A stretch of DNA of 64,000 bases, from the NCBI GenBank assembly GCA_964236735.1, contig CAXSFM010000017.1, positions 1 to 64,000 on the forward strand, given 5' to 3'. The stretch is from JAIVJG01 sp964236735 (GTDB lineage Bacteria; Acidobacteriota; Blastocatellia; Pyrinomonadales; Pyrinomonadaceae). The notes under the pieces were generated by a model. The model did not search any database. It was not told where the DNA came from and was given only the letters and a program-made list of their open reading frames with translations. Position numbers and translations under genes: made by a program. Below are positions 42,313 through 50,336 of this stretch, piece by piece (within the stretch, counting starts at the first letter, position 1; every line of letters starts with the position of its first letter).

Positions 42313-43629
42313 ATGGGAGCGAAAATTTTGGGCGAAGAAATTTCGAGGCGTGAGGAAATAACCAACGTGGCGGAGAACGCCGCCACCGTCGCTGCCGCGC
42401 GCACATCAGGGATAGAGTCGCGCGCCGTGATGCGCGTCGTGCTCATCATCGTCGTGATCTTGCTCGTCATCCTCGCCGCCGGCTGGATTCTCTATTCGCT
42501 GACGAGCGTGCTGGTGCTGTTGATCCTTTCGATTTTCTTCGCTTATCTAATCGAGCCGCTCGTCGGATTCGTGCGCCGACCACTCAGAATCGGCGGGCGC
42601 GAGCGCGAGATGCCGCGCGCCGTCGCCATCGGCATCGTCTATGTCGTCATCTTCGGCTCTATCGCCGTCGCCGTGTGGCTGCTGCTGCCGCGCATCGGCA
42701 ACCAGTTGGCCGACTTCGCCAAGCAAGCGCCGCAGTATCTGACGAACGCACGCGCGCGCGCCAACGGACTCAACGAAATTTACACGCGCATGAATTTGCC
42801 GCAGGCCGTGCGCGAAGCCGCCAACAACGCTGTGACAGGCGTCATCAACGGGCTGGGTGGATACATCACTGGCGAAGGCTTCAACGGCGCTCTCTACGTG
42901 CTCGGCTTCGTGCCGTGGCTCGTCCTCGTGCCGATCCTCGCTTTCTTTTTGCTCAAAGACGCGGAGAGTTTTAAGCGGTCGGCTCTGCTCATGCTGCCGC
43001 AGGGACGCATCCGCTGGCGCGGCGATGAGTTTTTCCAAGACATCAATTCCACGCTCGCCGCATACATTCGCGCGCAACTGACGGCGTGCCTGATCATCGG
43101 CGGCATCTGCTCCGCCGGCTTCGCCCTTCTGCATGTGCGTTACGCGCTCGTGCTCGGACTCGTCGCCGGACTGCTGGAATTCATCCCTCTGCTCGGCCCG
43201 CTCGTCATCGCGGTCGCGGCCTTCATCATCGCCGGACTCGATGCCGGCAGCAGCGCCGCGCTCGTGCTGCTCTTTCTCGCAGTCCTCCGCATCGTTCAGG
43301 ACTATGTGATCTACCCGCGACTGATCGGCTCCGGCATCCATCTGCACCCGCTCGCCGTCATCTTAGCGATCCTCGCCGGAAATGAAATGGCGGGACTGAC
43401 CGGTATCTTCCTCGCCATTCCTGTGATCGCGATTCTCACCGTCACCTATCGCCACTGGATCGAGCATCGCGGCGGCACGGGCATCGTCGCCGAACTCCTT
43501 AAACCGACGGACGCCACGCCGGCCACGGGCACGGACGTTGAGGCGACGCCGGACTTCGTCACACCGACGACTTCACAACAAACGTCCGCGCTTTCGCACG
43601 CCTCCAACGCGACGGCCAGCGCTGACTGA
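42313..43629 (+). CDS. AI-2E family transporter (438 aa)
   Basis: The family (PerM/TqsA/YdiK) has eight predicted helices. Here a polar N-terminus of about 38 residues leads into two close helices (39-80), a soluble segment (100-190), then GFVPWLVLVPILAFFLLKD, ICSAGFALLHVRYALVLGLVAGLLEFIPLLGPLV and PRLIGSGIHLHPLAVILAILAGNEMAGLTGIFLAIPV, all typical. The tail is Thr/Ala-rich. Members export autoinducer-2 in E. coli, but many relatives are Na+/H+ antiporters or unknown. It is monocistronic and convergent with carA. Confidence 0.9.
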   Translation: MGAKILGEEISRREEITNVAENAATVAAARTSGIESRAVMRVVLIIVVILLVILAAGWILYSLTSVLVLLILSIFFAYLIEPLVGFVRRPLRIGGREREMPRAVAIGIVYVVIFGSIAVAVWLLLPRIGNQLADFAKQAPQYLTNARARANGLNEIYTRMNLPQAVREAANNAVTGVINGLGGYITGEGFNGALYVLGFVPWLVLVPILAFFLLKDAESFKRSALLMLPQGRIRWRGDEFFQDINSTLAAYIRAQLTACLIIGGICSAGFALLHVRYALVLGLVAGLLEFIPLLGPLVIAVAAFIIAGLDAGSSAALVLLFLAVLRIVQDYVIYPRLIGSGIHLHPLAVILAILAGNEMAGLTGIFLAIPVIAILTVTYRHWIEHRGGTGIVAELLKPTDATPATGTDVEATPDFVTPTTSQQTSALSHASNATASAD

Positions 43630-43682
43630 CGCCTGAAAATTTTTATTGACGTGAGATTTTCGTTGCGGTTCAGTTGAGAGAA

Positions 43683-44795
43683 TCAGCGCGCGGCGCGTTC
43701 GCGCTCCATCAAAGCGATGAAGCGTTGAAAATGATGCGCGGCGTCGTGCGGGCCGGGCGCGGCTTCCGGGTGATACTGGACGGAGATGACGGGCAGGCGC
43801 GTGTGGCGCAAACCTTCGACACAATCATCATTAAGATTAATGTGCGTCACTTCGACTTCTGCGGGCAAACTCTCGGCGCTGACCGCGAAGCCGTGATTGT
43901 GTGAAGTGATTTCAACCTTGCCCGTCAGCATGTCTTTGACCGGCTGGTTGCCGCCGCGATGGCCGAAGCGCAATTTGTAAGTCGTCCCGCCGAACGCGCG
44001 CCCCAAAAGTTGATGGCCGAAGCAAATGCCAAAGGTGGGCACGCCGCTCTCCGTCAAACTGCGAATCTCTTGCACGACCGCATCCATCGAAGCCGGATCG
44101 CCCGGCCCGTTCGAGAGATAAACTCCATCAGGACGCATCGCCAACACGTCTGCCGCCGGAGTCTGCGAAGGAACGACGGTCACGCGGCAACCCGCGCGCG
44201 ACAATTCGCGCAGAGAATTCAGCTTGACACCGAAGTCGTAGCAGACGATGTGAAAACGCTCCGCGCCTTCCGCCGCGACTTCGTAAATTTCTTTCGTCGT
44301 GACGACGCTCGCCAATTCCCTGTTCTCCATCTTCGCGGACTGCAAAGTTTTTTCCAACACTTTCTCCGCGTCCGTCTCAACCGTCGAGATGCACGCGCGC
44401 ATCGCGCCGCGCTCGCGGATGTGTCGGACAAGGGCGCGCGTGTCTATGTGGTCAATGGCGACGACGTTCCAGCGTTTCAAATATGCGTCGAGCGTTTCGT
44501 CCGCGCGCCAGTTCGACATCGTGCGGCTCGCCTCGCGCACGACGAAGCCTTCAACCCACGGGCGCGCAGACTCTTCGTCACGCTTATTCACGCCGTAGTT
44601 GCCGATGAGCGGATACGTCATGCACACGATCTGCCCCGCGTAAGACGGGTCGGTCAAAACTTCCTGATAGCCCGACATCGAAGTGTTGAAGACCATCTCG
44701 CCGCACGCCTCGCCCGACGCGCCCCACGCGCGCCCGCGAAAACTGCGACCGTCTTCAAGAACAAGCAACGCTGCTTTTGTTTCAACTCTACTCAT
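43683..44795 (-). CDS. carA: carbamoyl-phosphate synthase small subunit (370 aa)
   Basis: CarA supplies ammonia from glutamine for carbamoyl phosphate. The N-terminal CPSase_sm_chain domain has GEMVFNTSMSGYQEVLTDPSYAGQIV. The C-terminal class I glutamine amidotransferase has the nucleophile Cys in FGICFGHQLLG, and the His-x-Glu of the triad in VQYHPEAAPGPHDA. The start at the ATG 44795 gives the normal N-terminus; the longer frame upstream is the reversed image of the next gene. No carB is adjacent. Both domains look active. Confidence 0.96.
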   Translation of the reverse strand: MSRVETKAALLVLEDGRSFRGRAWGASGEACGEMVFNTSMSGYQEVLTDPSYAGQIVCMTYPLIGNYGVNKRDEESARPWVEGFVVREASRTMSNWRADETLDAYLKRWNVVAIDHIDTRALVRHIRERGAMRACISTVETDAEKVLEKTLQSAKMENRELASVVTTKEIYEVAAEGAERFHIVCYDFGVKLNSLRELSRAGCRVTVVPSQTPAADVLAMRPDGVYLSNGPGDPASMDAVVQEIRSLTESGVPTFGICFGHQLLGRAFGGTTYKLRFGHRGGNQPVKDMLTGKVEITSHNHGFAVSAESLPAEVEVTHINLNDDCVEGLRHTRLPVISVQYHPEAAPGPHDAAHHFQRFIALMERERAAR

Positions 44796-44800
44796 GAACT

Positions 44801-45034
44801 TCAACGGTTTCCGATTGGAGTAACGTAGCTTAAGAGAGCGGCTAACCCAAATAAGATAAGCAGAAACCCGAATGCACATAGCCCCGACAATTCGAGTGTT
44901 GCCAGTCCACCTTTGCGCGCGAACTTAGGGCGCGTTCTCAAATAAATTTTTCGGGCGCGCTCATTGCTCGCTATGAGCAAGCATCCTACGCCCACAGCAA
45001 TCATAATAAGACTTATCCAGAAAGCGTTTATCAT
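44801..45034 (-). CDS. small two-helix membrane protein (77 aa)
   Basis: Two hydrophobic helices (about 4-23 and 48-70) flank a basic loop (NERARKIYLRTRPKFARKGG), suggesting a hairpin with both ends on the periplasmic side. It begins four bases before the end of the Yip1/TPR gene (ATGA overlap) and ends five bases before the carA start, so it is part of that unit. It is more AT-rich than its neighbours. I recognise no family; the tight packing supports a real gene. Confidence 0.65.
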   Translation of the reverse strand: MINAFWISLIMIAVGVGCLLIASNERARKIYLRTRPKFARKGGLATLELSGLCAFGFLLILFGLAALLSYVTPIGNR

Positions 45035-46335
45035 GCCAGCGAGCGAAGGAATTGTTGCGCCTCGTTGAGCCAGCGTTTTTCGGTGCGGTACTTGTAGGCG
45101 GGCGCGGTCTTGACGGCTTCGATGCAGGCGCGCATCCAGTCGGCGGCTTCGCGTCGTTGCCCCATTCCGGCGTGTGCGCGTCCCATCAAGTAAAGGCCTT
45201 CGGGGTCTGACTGTCGCTCGTCGAGGTAGCGTTCGAGCGCGTCGCGCGCATCCTCGAACTGTCCGGCGTGGACGTAGGTCGCGCCGATCTCGCGCCAGAT
45301 TTCGTGCTGCGCGTGCGTCCGGTCGCGCGTCACGACTTGCTCGAAATGCTTGATGGCGTCGGCGAGCCGTGCCTGCGAGCGTGCGATGCGGCCTAACTGA
45401 AAATGCGAGTCCACTTCGTCGGCGTCAATCTCGGTGGCACGCTCGAAACGCGCGCGAGCCGCGTCCAACTCTCTGCGTTGAAGATGAATGAGTCCGAGAT
45501 TGTAATGCGCCGAGGCGTCCGCTGGATTGAGCGTCGAGGCTTCAATGTTTTGCTTGAACGAGGCGCGCGCGCGTTGCCCGCGCATGACTTCTGTGAAGTA
45601 GCCGCGCATCAGCATCACGAAGACGAGCAGGATAAACGGCGACGCCAGCAGGCGACTGAACAGCGGCAGGAGCGCGAGCGAGATTGGAACCATCAGAGCG
45701 CAGGAAATGAACGTCGCGATGGCGGCGCGCGCCCACGTAAAACTGAACGCCTCGCGCACCGCCACCACGAGCCACGGGATAAAAAAGATCAGGATCAGCG
45801 AAAAGGCGAAGCTCTCCGCACGCTGGATGGGACTAATCAGCGCGAGCGGCGGCGCGTCGGGCGGGAGTTGCTTTTGAACCTCCTCGGCCATCAAGATGGA
45901 CTGTCTGATCACCTCCGCCTCGAAGCCGCTCACACGCGCGAGGATGGCGGCGGGCAAAGCTATCACGCTCGCCACCGCACGCGCGTAGAAAATTGACGAG
46001 GCGACCGTCGCGTATTCCTGTTGCACTGTCAGGCTGAAACTCCCGCGCCGCTCGATGACGTTCGTTACAAAAATCACGACCAGCACGAACGGGATGGCGA
46101 TGAAGAGCACCGACATCGCCGATGTCCACACGAGCGAGAACAGCGGACGCGAGCCGCGCCAGACGTGCGTCTCCGGTGCGAACAGGTAAGGCCATTCCAC
46201 GTACAGGAGCGTCACGCATTGCGCCGCCCACGTCAGCAACACCGCCGGGCCGAGCGGCGCGCGTTGACGCACCTCTGCCATCGCGCGCGCGGGCGAATAG
46301 AACATCAACAGCAATGGCTTGAGCCAGTCGGTCAT
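45031..46335 (-). CDS. Yip1-like membrane protein with C-terminal TPR domain (434 aa)
   Basis: The N-terminal 245 residues form five or six membrane helices in a Yip1/YIF1-like arrangement (MTDWLKPLLLMFYSPARAMAEV is a typical opening). Residues about 265-430 are tetratricopeptide repeats: NPADASAHYNLGLIHLQRRELDAARARFERA, VDSHFQLGRIARSQARLADAIKHFEQV, EIGATYVHAGQFEDARDALERYL. TPRs bind partner proteins on the cytoplasmic side. It heads the unit with the 77-aa protein and carA. Function unknown; a membrane scaffold is likely. Confidence 0.8.
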   Translation of the reverse strand: MTDWLKPLLLMFYSPARAMAEVRQRAPLGPAVLLTWAAQCVTLLYVEWPYLFAPETHVWRGSRPLFSLVWTSAMSVLFIAIPFVLVVIFVTNVIERRGSFSLTVQQEYATVASSIFYARAVASVIALPAAILARVSGFEAEVIRQSILMAEEVQKQLPPDAPPLALISPIQRAESFAFSLILIFFIPWLVVAVREAFSFTWARAAIATFISCALMVPISLALLPLFSRLLASPFILLVFVMLMRGYFTEVMRGQRARASFKQNIEASTLNPADASAHYNLGLIHLQRRELDAARARFERATEIDADEVDSHFQLGRIARSQARLADAIKHFEQVVTRDRTHAQHEIWREIGATYVHAGQFEDARDALERYLDERQSDPEGLYLMGRAHAGMGQRREAADWMRACIEAVKTAPAYKYRTEKRWLNEAQQFLRSLA

Positions 46336-46459
46336 GGGGAAAGCGTTCAGCTATTGTCTTCGGTTAGAAGTTCAAGCAGCAACCAGTCGAACGTAGGTCG
46401 GGCGCAGTTGAAAGTGATCGTTGACCGCGCGTTACCTTCTTTCTACGGCTCGACATTTT

Positions 46460-47218
46460 CTACTGCTCGGTGTCCCCGTCTTCCTCTTCGGCGTCGGGTT
46501 GGGATGGGATGGCGGTGTCGCGGCGCGAGAAACCTGGATAGTCAGTCTCGTGGCGAATGATGCCGGATTGCGCGAGCGGCCAGTAGCGCAGGAGCGCCTT
46601 GCCATAGATGTACTTCTCCGGCACGAGTCCCCAATAACGCGAATCGCTCGAATTGTCGCGGTTGTCGCCCATCACGAAATAATAATGCGGTTTGACGTAG
46701 ATCGTGCCGCCGCCACTACTACTGCGTCCCAACGTCGCATCGCTCATACTTTGCAGAGAGTAGGGCGCGGCGTTGTGCGACGGATCGAGATAAGGCTCGG
46801 CGAGTTCTTTGCCGTTGATGAGAATGTGGTTGTCGCGCACCTGCACGCTCTCGCCGGGCAGACCGATGACGCGCTTGATGTAACTCTTCGACGGATCGTT
46901 CGGATACCAGAAGACGATGATGTCGCCGCGATCAACGGGCGGCACGCCGTAATAGACGAGCTTGTTGACGAAGATGCGCTCGCCGTCGTGCAGTCGCGGG
47001 AGCATCGAAGTGCCCTCGACCTTGACGGGCTGCACGACAAAGACGATGACGATGACGACGAAGAGCAGAGCGAAAATCAAGTCGCGCACTAACAGGCGCG
47101 ACTCGGCCCAGAAGTGCCGCCTTGATTCTTCCTGCGGTCGTCGGATTTCGATGTCGTGGTCGTCGTCCGCGTGGATGTCGCCGAATGTGGGCGACTTCAT
47201 TTTCTGACGTGTAAACAT
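46460..47218 (-). CDS. lepB: signal peptidase I (252 aa)
   Basis: LepB removes signal peptides at the outer face of the inner membrane. A cytoplasmic N-terminus of 45 residues precedes one helix (46-63). The catalytic Ser71 is in VEGTSMLPRL and the general-base Lys115 in SYIKRVIGLPGE. The later VMGDNRDNSSDSRYWG box is complete. Only one N-terminal helix is present, unlike E. coli. The C-terminus is acidic. It is divergent from the HU gene across a long repeat element. Confidence 0.95.
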   Translation of the reverse strand: MFTRQKMKSPTFGDIHADDDHDIEIRRPQEESRRHFWAESRLLVRDLIFALLFVVIVIVFVVQPVKVEGTSMLPRLHDGERIFVNKLVYYGVPPVDRGDIIVFWYPNDPSKSYIKRVIGLPGESVQVRDNHILINGKELAEPYLDPSHNAAPYSLQSMSDATLGRSSSGGGTIYVKPHYYFVMGDNRDNSSDSRYWGLVPEKYIYGKALLRYWPLAQSGIIRHETDYPGFSRRDTAIPSQPDAEEEDGDTEQ

Positions 47219-47322
47219 AAGATGATGTGTCGTTCCATCTGTCGCTTCAACCGAAAATTTACGCGCGCATTGCGACAGAAGCCTTCAGTTGGCGAGGTTA
47301 GCCGCGCGCCGCGCGCTTTGTC

Positions 47323-47479
47323 AAAGGAAGACGTGAGAAGGCAAAAGGCAAAGGGCAAAAGGCAAAAGATGAAAAGGCATAAAGCAAACGTAAGGTGCGC
47401 GCATCTCTGCACTTTTGCCTTTTGCCCTTTGCCTTTTGCCTTTTGCCTTTTCATCTTTTGCCTTCTTCCGTCTTCCTTG
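47323..47479. repeat. long 7-bp-period inverted repeat, TTTTGCC type
   Basis: The left arm has AAGGCAAAAGGCAAAG-like heptamers and the right arm has TTTTGCC and TTTGCCC heptamers. Including the outer AAGGAAGAC/GTCTTCCTT ends, about 60 bases on each side can pair. It occupies the divergent gap between lepB and the HU gene. Its right end touches the HU promoter. The heptamer is the same as at 19612. Confidence 0.88.
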
Positions 47480-47506
47480 ACAGGCTCGCCGGCGCGTCTC
47501 TATTAT
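47477..47506 (+). promoter_or_regulatory. sigma-70-type promoter of the HU gene
   Basis: TTGACA at 47477-47482 and TATTAT at 47501-47506 are 18 bases apart. Transcription would start near 47513, giving a leader of about 75 bases. The -35 box lies in the last bases of the repeat element. Confidence 0.6.
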
Positions 47507-47587
47507 TCAGACGTAAGTTGTTGCCAGCCTTAGACAAAACCATCAATCGAGAAAGCAGGCGGGAAAGCGGAGGCGAAGGAAACTACC

Positions 47588-47947
47588 GTGATTAAACTCG
47601 ACATCGTCAATCGTGTAGCAGACCGGACGGGCGTCCCCAAGATGAAGGCCGAGCAGGCGGTGGACGCGCTCTTCCATTCGATGAAAGAGGCGCTCGCGCG
47701 CGGCGAACGCATCGAGCTGCGCGGCTTCGGTGTCTTCGTCGTCAAGCCACGCAAGCGCGGCGTCGGACGAAACCCTCGCACCGGCGAAGAGGTCGCCATC
47801 CCCTCCGGCAAAACCATCCGCTTCAAACCCGGCAAAGAACTGCAAGCGCACGGCTTCGGCGACGAAGAGCACGACGAACACGAAGACGGCGACCAGGCGA
47901 CAGTCAACGGCGGCTCCGCTTCATCTCCCACCGAGACAAGATTCTGA
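47588..47947 (+). CDS. HU/IHF-family DNA-binding protein with acidic tail (119 aa)
   Basis: The nucleoid protein fold is complete: N-terminal helices (LDIVNRVADRTGVPKMKAEQAVDALFHSMKEAL), the ELRGFGVFVVKPRKRGVGRNPRTGEEV DNA-binding arm, and IPSGKTIRFKPGKEL. The last 25 residues (from GDEEHDEHEDGD) are strongly acidic, an extension beyond the usual 90-95 residues. The start is GTG at 47588, with AAGGAA eight bases upstream. RGFGVF and RNPRTGE suit the IHF-beta/HU group. Homodimer or partner is unknown. Confidence 0.93.
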   Translation: MIKLDIVNRVADRTGVPKMKAEQAVDALFHSMKEALARGERIELRGFGVFVVKPRKRGVGRNPRTGEEVAIPSGKTIRFKPGKELQAHGFGDEEHDEHEDGDQATVNGGSASSPTETRF

Positions 47948-48026
47948 AAGCAGTGACAAGTGACGAGTGACAAGTGACGAGTTAAAACTTGCCTCTTGCT
48001 CGTCACTTGTCACTCATCACTGCTTT
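47947..48026. repeat. 7-bp-period inverted repeat, AGTGACA/AGTGACG type
   Basis: Four heptamers alternating AGTGACA and AGTGACG form the left arm. The right arm has CGTCACT, TGTCACT and CATCACT. The stem could include AAAGCAGTGA on the left and TCACTGCTTT on the right. It fills the gap between HU and the protease gene. Confidence 0.85.
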
Positions 48027-48028
48027 TT

Positions 48029-49087
48029 ATGTCCCAATCAATTCGCAGCATTCCGAGCTACGTGCCGCGTGCGGAAATTTTTACCGTGCGACGCCGCCAT
48101 GCCGTGCGTCCGACGACACGCGAGTGGACGCGACACGCGACGCTCTTCGTGTTGACATTGTTAACCGCGACGTGGGCGGGCGTCTCTCTGCTCATTCCCG
48201 GCGATGCGTTGGCTGAACCGGCGACGTTCTCTCCCATCTCGCCTTTCGACTACGCGATTTTAATTCCCAACTATTACGCGCAGATGCTGCAAGGGGTCGC
48301 CGCTTACGCCTTCGCGCATCCGTTCATCATCATGCAGGGCGCGCTCTTTGCCGTCGCGCTGTTGACGATTCTGCTCGCGCACGAAGCGGGTCATTACATC
48401 GCCTGCCGTCTCTACGGCGTGGACGCGACGCTACCCTTCTTCATCCCTCTGCCGCCGCCGTTCATGGCGGGCACGCTCGGCGCATTCATCAAAATCAAGT
48501 CGCCGATTCCGTCGCGCCGCGCGCTTTTCGACATCGGCGTCGCGGGGCCGCTCGCGGGCTTCGTCGCGCTCATCCCTGTGGCCTGCGTCGCGCTGTTGAC
48601 GGCGAAGGCGCAGACATCAACGCTCGCGCGCGCTGCGACGGAAGGCTCCGCGATTATTTTCAACGACCCGCCGCTCCTGCGCCTGCTGGCGAGCGCGCTC
48701 GGCGTCCGCGACCTCGCGCATATCGCGCCGAATCCTTTTTACTTTGCGGCGTGGATCGGCTTGCTGGTGACGAGTCTTAATCTTCTCCCTGTCGGACAAC
48801 TTGACGGAGGGCACGCGACTTACGCCGTCTTCGGCTCGCGCGTGCATCGCCGCGTCGGACTCATCGCCTTTCTCTCCATCGTCGCGCTCGCGCCGCTTGG
48901 CTGGCTCTGGCACGGCGCGCCGAGCGGCATCGTCTATGCCGTCCTGCTTTTCGTCATGCTGCGCGTGCGCCATCCCGAAGCCGAAGACGAGCGCGACTCG
49001 CTGGGCAATGCGCGCACGCTCGTCGCGGTGCTCACGCTGCTCGTTTTCCTGCTCTCGTTCACGCCGTTCCCTCTCACCATCACCTAG
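48029..49087 (+). CDS. site-2-protease-family (M50) membrane metalloprotease (352 aa)
   Basis: This intramembrane zinc protease has HEAGH (LLAHEAGHYIACRLYG) on one helix and NLLPVGQLDGGH, with the third zinc ligand Asp, on another. The loop FFIPLPPPFMAGTLGAFIKIKSPI is typical of the S2P subgroup without a PDZ domain. About six to seven helices are predicted. The ATG at 48029 follows the repeat element, and the longer upstream frame would be translated repeat. Its substrate is probably a membrane-bound anti-sigma factor or signal-peptide remnant; none is adjacent. Confidence 0.9.
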   Translation: MSQSIRSIPSYVPRAEIFTVRRRHAVRPTTREWTRHATLFVLTLLTATWAGVSLLIPGDALAEPATFSPISPFDYAILIPNYYAQMLQGVAAYAFAHPFIIMQGALFAVALLTILLAHEAGHYIACRLYGVDATLPFFIPLPPPFMAGTLGAFIKIKSPIPSRRALFDIGVAGPLAGFVALIPVACVALLTAKAQTSTLARAATEGSAIIFNDPPLLRLLASALGVRDLAHIAPNPFYFAAWIGLLVTSLNLLPVGQLDGGHATYAVFGSRVHRRVGLIAFLSIVALAPLGWLWHGAPSGIVYAVLLFVMLRVRHPEAEDERDSLGNARTLVAVLTLLVFLLSFTPFPLTIT

Positions 49088-49093
49088 AGAAAA

Positions 49094-49191
49094 CGTCGGT
49101 CACGTAAAAAAAGCCGGTCACGAAACCGACGACCTTTGTGTCCGCGTGAACTTCTGCGGCGGCAAGGCGCGTTGGTCTATTGACCGGCTTT
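49094..49191. other. two interleaved inverted repeats between convergent genes
   Basis: One stem pairs CGTCGGT (49094-49100) with ACCGACG (49125-49131). A second pairs 11 bases at 49110-49120 with 49181-49191. The left arm of the second lies inside the loop of the first, so they could form a pseudoknot or be alternatives. It could act as a shared terminator, though no long T-run follows. Confidence 0.4.
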
Positions 49192-49213
49192 GGAGTTTCT
49201 GTCTGACTTCGAT

Positions 49214-50236
49214 TTATGCGCCGGCCATGCTCACGGCGGCGGGCAACAATCCTTTCAACTCGCGCACGACGCGCGCGGCGTCTTCCTGATCTTTGAGCGC
49301 GATCATAAAAAACTTGTAGCCCTGATGGAAACAGATGACGCCGTTGGCGAAGAGCCAGATGCCGTCAAGCACCGGGTTGCCGCCGAGCAGCCAGCTAATC
49401 GGCGCGCCGACGATTGTTCCGGGCTGAAAAATCTGCGCCCAGATCGCCACGCCCGCCGCGCAACTGAACGCGCCCAGGAGAGGCGCGCCGACGTAGCGCA
49501 CGATCTTGCGTTCGAACGCGACGCGCTCCGCTTCGGCCTTCGTCAACTCGCCTGCCGCCAGCAACTCTTCGCGCTCGTGCAGATAACTGTCAAACTTTTT
49601 CGCCGCGACGCGCAACGCCCAGACGGGCAACGCCGAGTGCGTGAACCAGTGCGGGTGAGCGCCGATGAGCACGGCATCGAGTCCGGGCAAGGCCGCGCCG
49701 AGACGGACGCCCGCCGCCAGCGAGAGCGTCAGTGTGATGGCGCGCTTCGGATTTTCGCGCGCCCAGTCATACGCGCGAAACAGTCCGACCGTCGAGGCGG
49801 TGGTAACTCGCGTCGCGCGCGCGCCGACATCATAGACGCGAGCCGCGCGCTCGTAATATTGCTTCGCGCTCCCGATGACTTCGCCTGCACGCGCGCCGGC
49901 CTTGCGACTCTGCGCGCGAAACTTTTCGCTCGCCTCGCGTGCCGCCCGCGCGGCTTCTTCCGCCGCACGCTTCGCGCCTTCGCCCGCGCCCTGTGCGTGT
50001 GCGCGCACTTCGCTTGCGCGCTCGCTCAGGTCAAACTCTTCGCCGAGGCGTTCGGCTTCGGTGCGCGCGCGCTCCGCTCCGTCGGCGACCTTCTCCGCGC
50101 CGCGCCGCGCCGCATCAGACGCCGCCCGCGCGCCCTCTTCGACGCGCTCTTTGATACTATACTTCTCGTCCAACTCGCGCGCTTTGCTCCGCGCCGCCTC
50201 GCGCCACTCCTCAAGCTTGTCTCGATAATCAGCCAT
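49214..50236 (-). CDS. coiled-coil membrane-anchored protein of unknown function (340 aa)
   Basis: Residues 1-125 are an almost uninterrupted Ala/Arg/Glu-rich helix (KERVEEGARAASDAARRGAEKVADGAERARTEAER), like apolipoprotein or LEA-type coiled coils. Residues about 160-340 hold two or three hydrophobic segments (ITLTLSLAAGVRLGAALPGLDAVL; GAPLLGAFSCAAGVAIWAQIF; VLDGIWLFANGVICFH) and a conserved-looking basic C-terminus. The ATG at 50236 follows AGGAG; the upstream frame is repeat-encoded and excluded. I recognise no family. The N-terminal part could bind membranes or form filaments. Confidence 0.72.
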   Translation of the reverse strand: MADYRDKLEEWREAARSKARELDEKYSIKERVEEGARAASDAARRGAEKVADGAERARTEAERLGEEFDLSERASEVRAHAQGAGEGAKRAAEEAARAAREASEKFRAQSRKAGARAGEVIGSAKQYYERAARVYDVGARATRVTTASTVGLFRAYDWARENPKRAITLTLSLAAGVRLGAALPGLDAVLIGAHPHWFTHSALPVWALRVAAKKFDSYLHEREELLAAGELTKAEAERVAFERKIVRYVGAPLLGAFSCAAGVAIWAQIFQPGTIVGAPISWLLGGNPVLDGIWLFANGVICFHQGYKFFMIALKDQEDAARVVRELKGLLPAAVSMAGA

Positions 50237-50248
50237 AAGCACTCCTGA

Positions 50249-50334
50249 AATGATGAACGATGAATGCGGAATGATGAATGGAAGACAGGAACGATGATTT
50301 TCATTCATCACTCATCATTCCGCATTCATCACTT
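50249..50334. repeat. 7-bp-period inverted repeat, GATGAAT / CATTCAT type
   Basis: The left arm has GATGAAC, GATGAAT, GCGGAAT, GATGAAT. The right arm has CATTCAT, CACTCAT, CATTCCG, CATTCAT. The rare GCGGAAT unit is matched by its own complement in the other arm. It lies between the GGDEF gene and the coiled-coil gene. Confidence 0.85.
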
Positions 50335-50336
50335 CA

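Noticed and set aside
47197..47454. repeat-encoded frames with Lys/Gln/Ala or Leu/Pro/Phe-Cys runs
   Set aside because: These are translations of the heptamer repeats in both directions, not genes. The same applies to short frames in other repeats.
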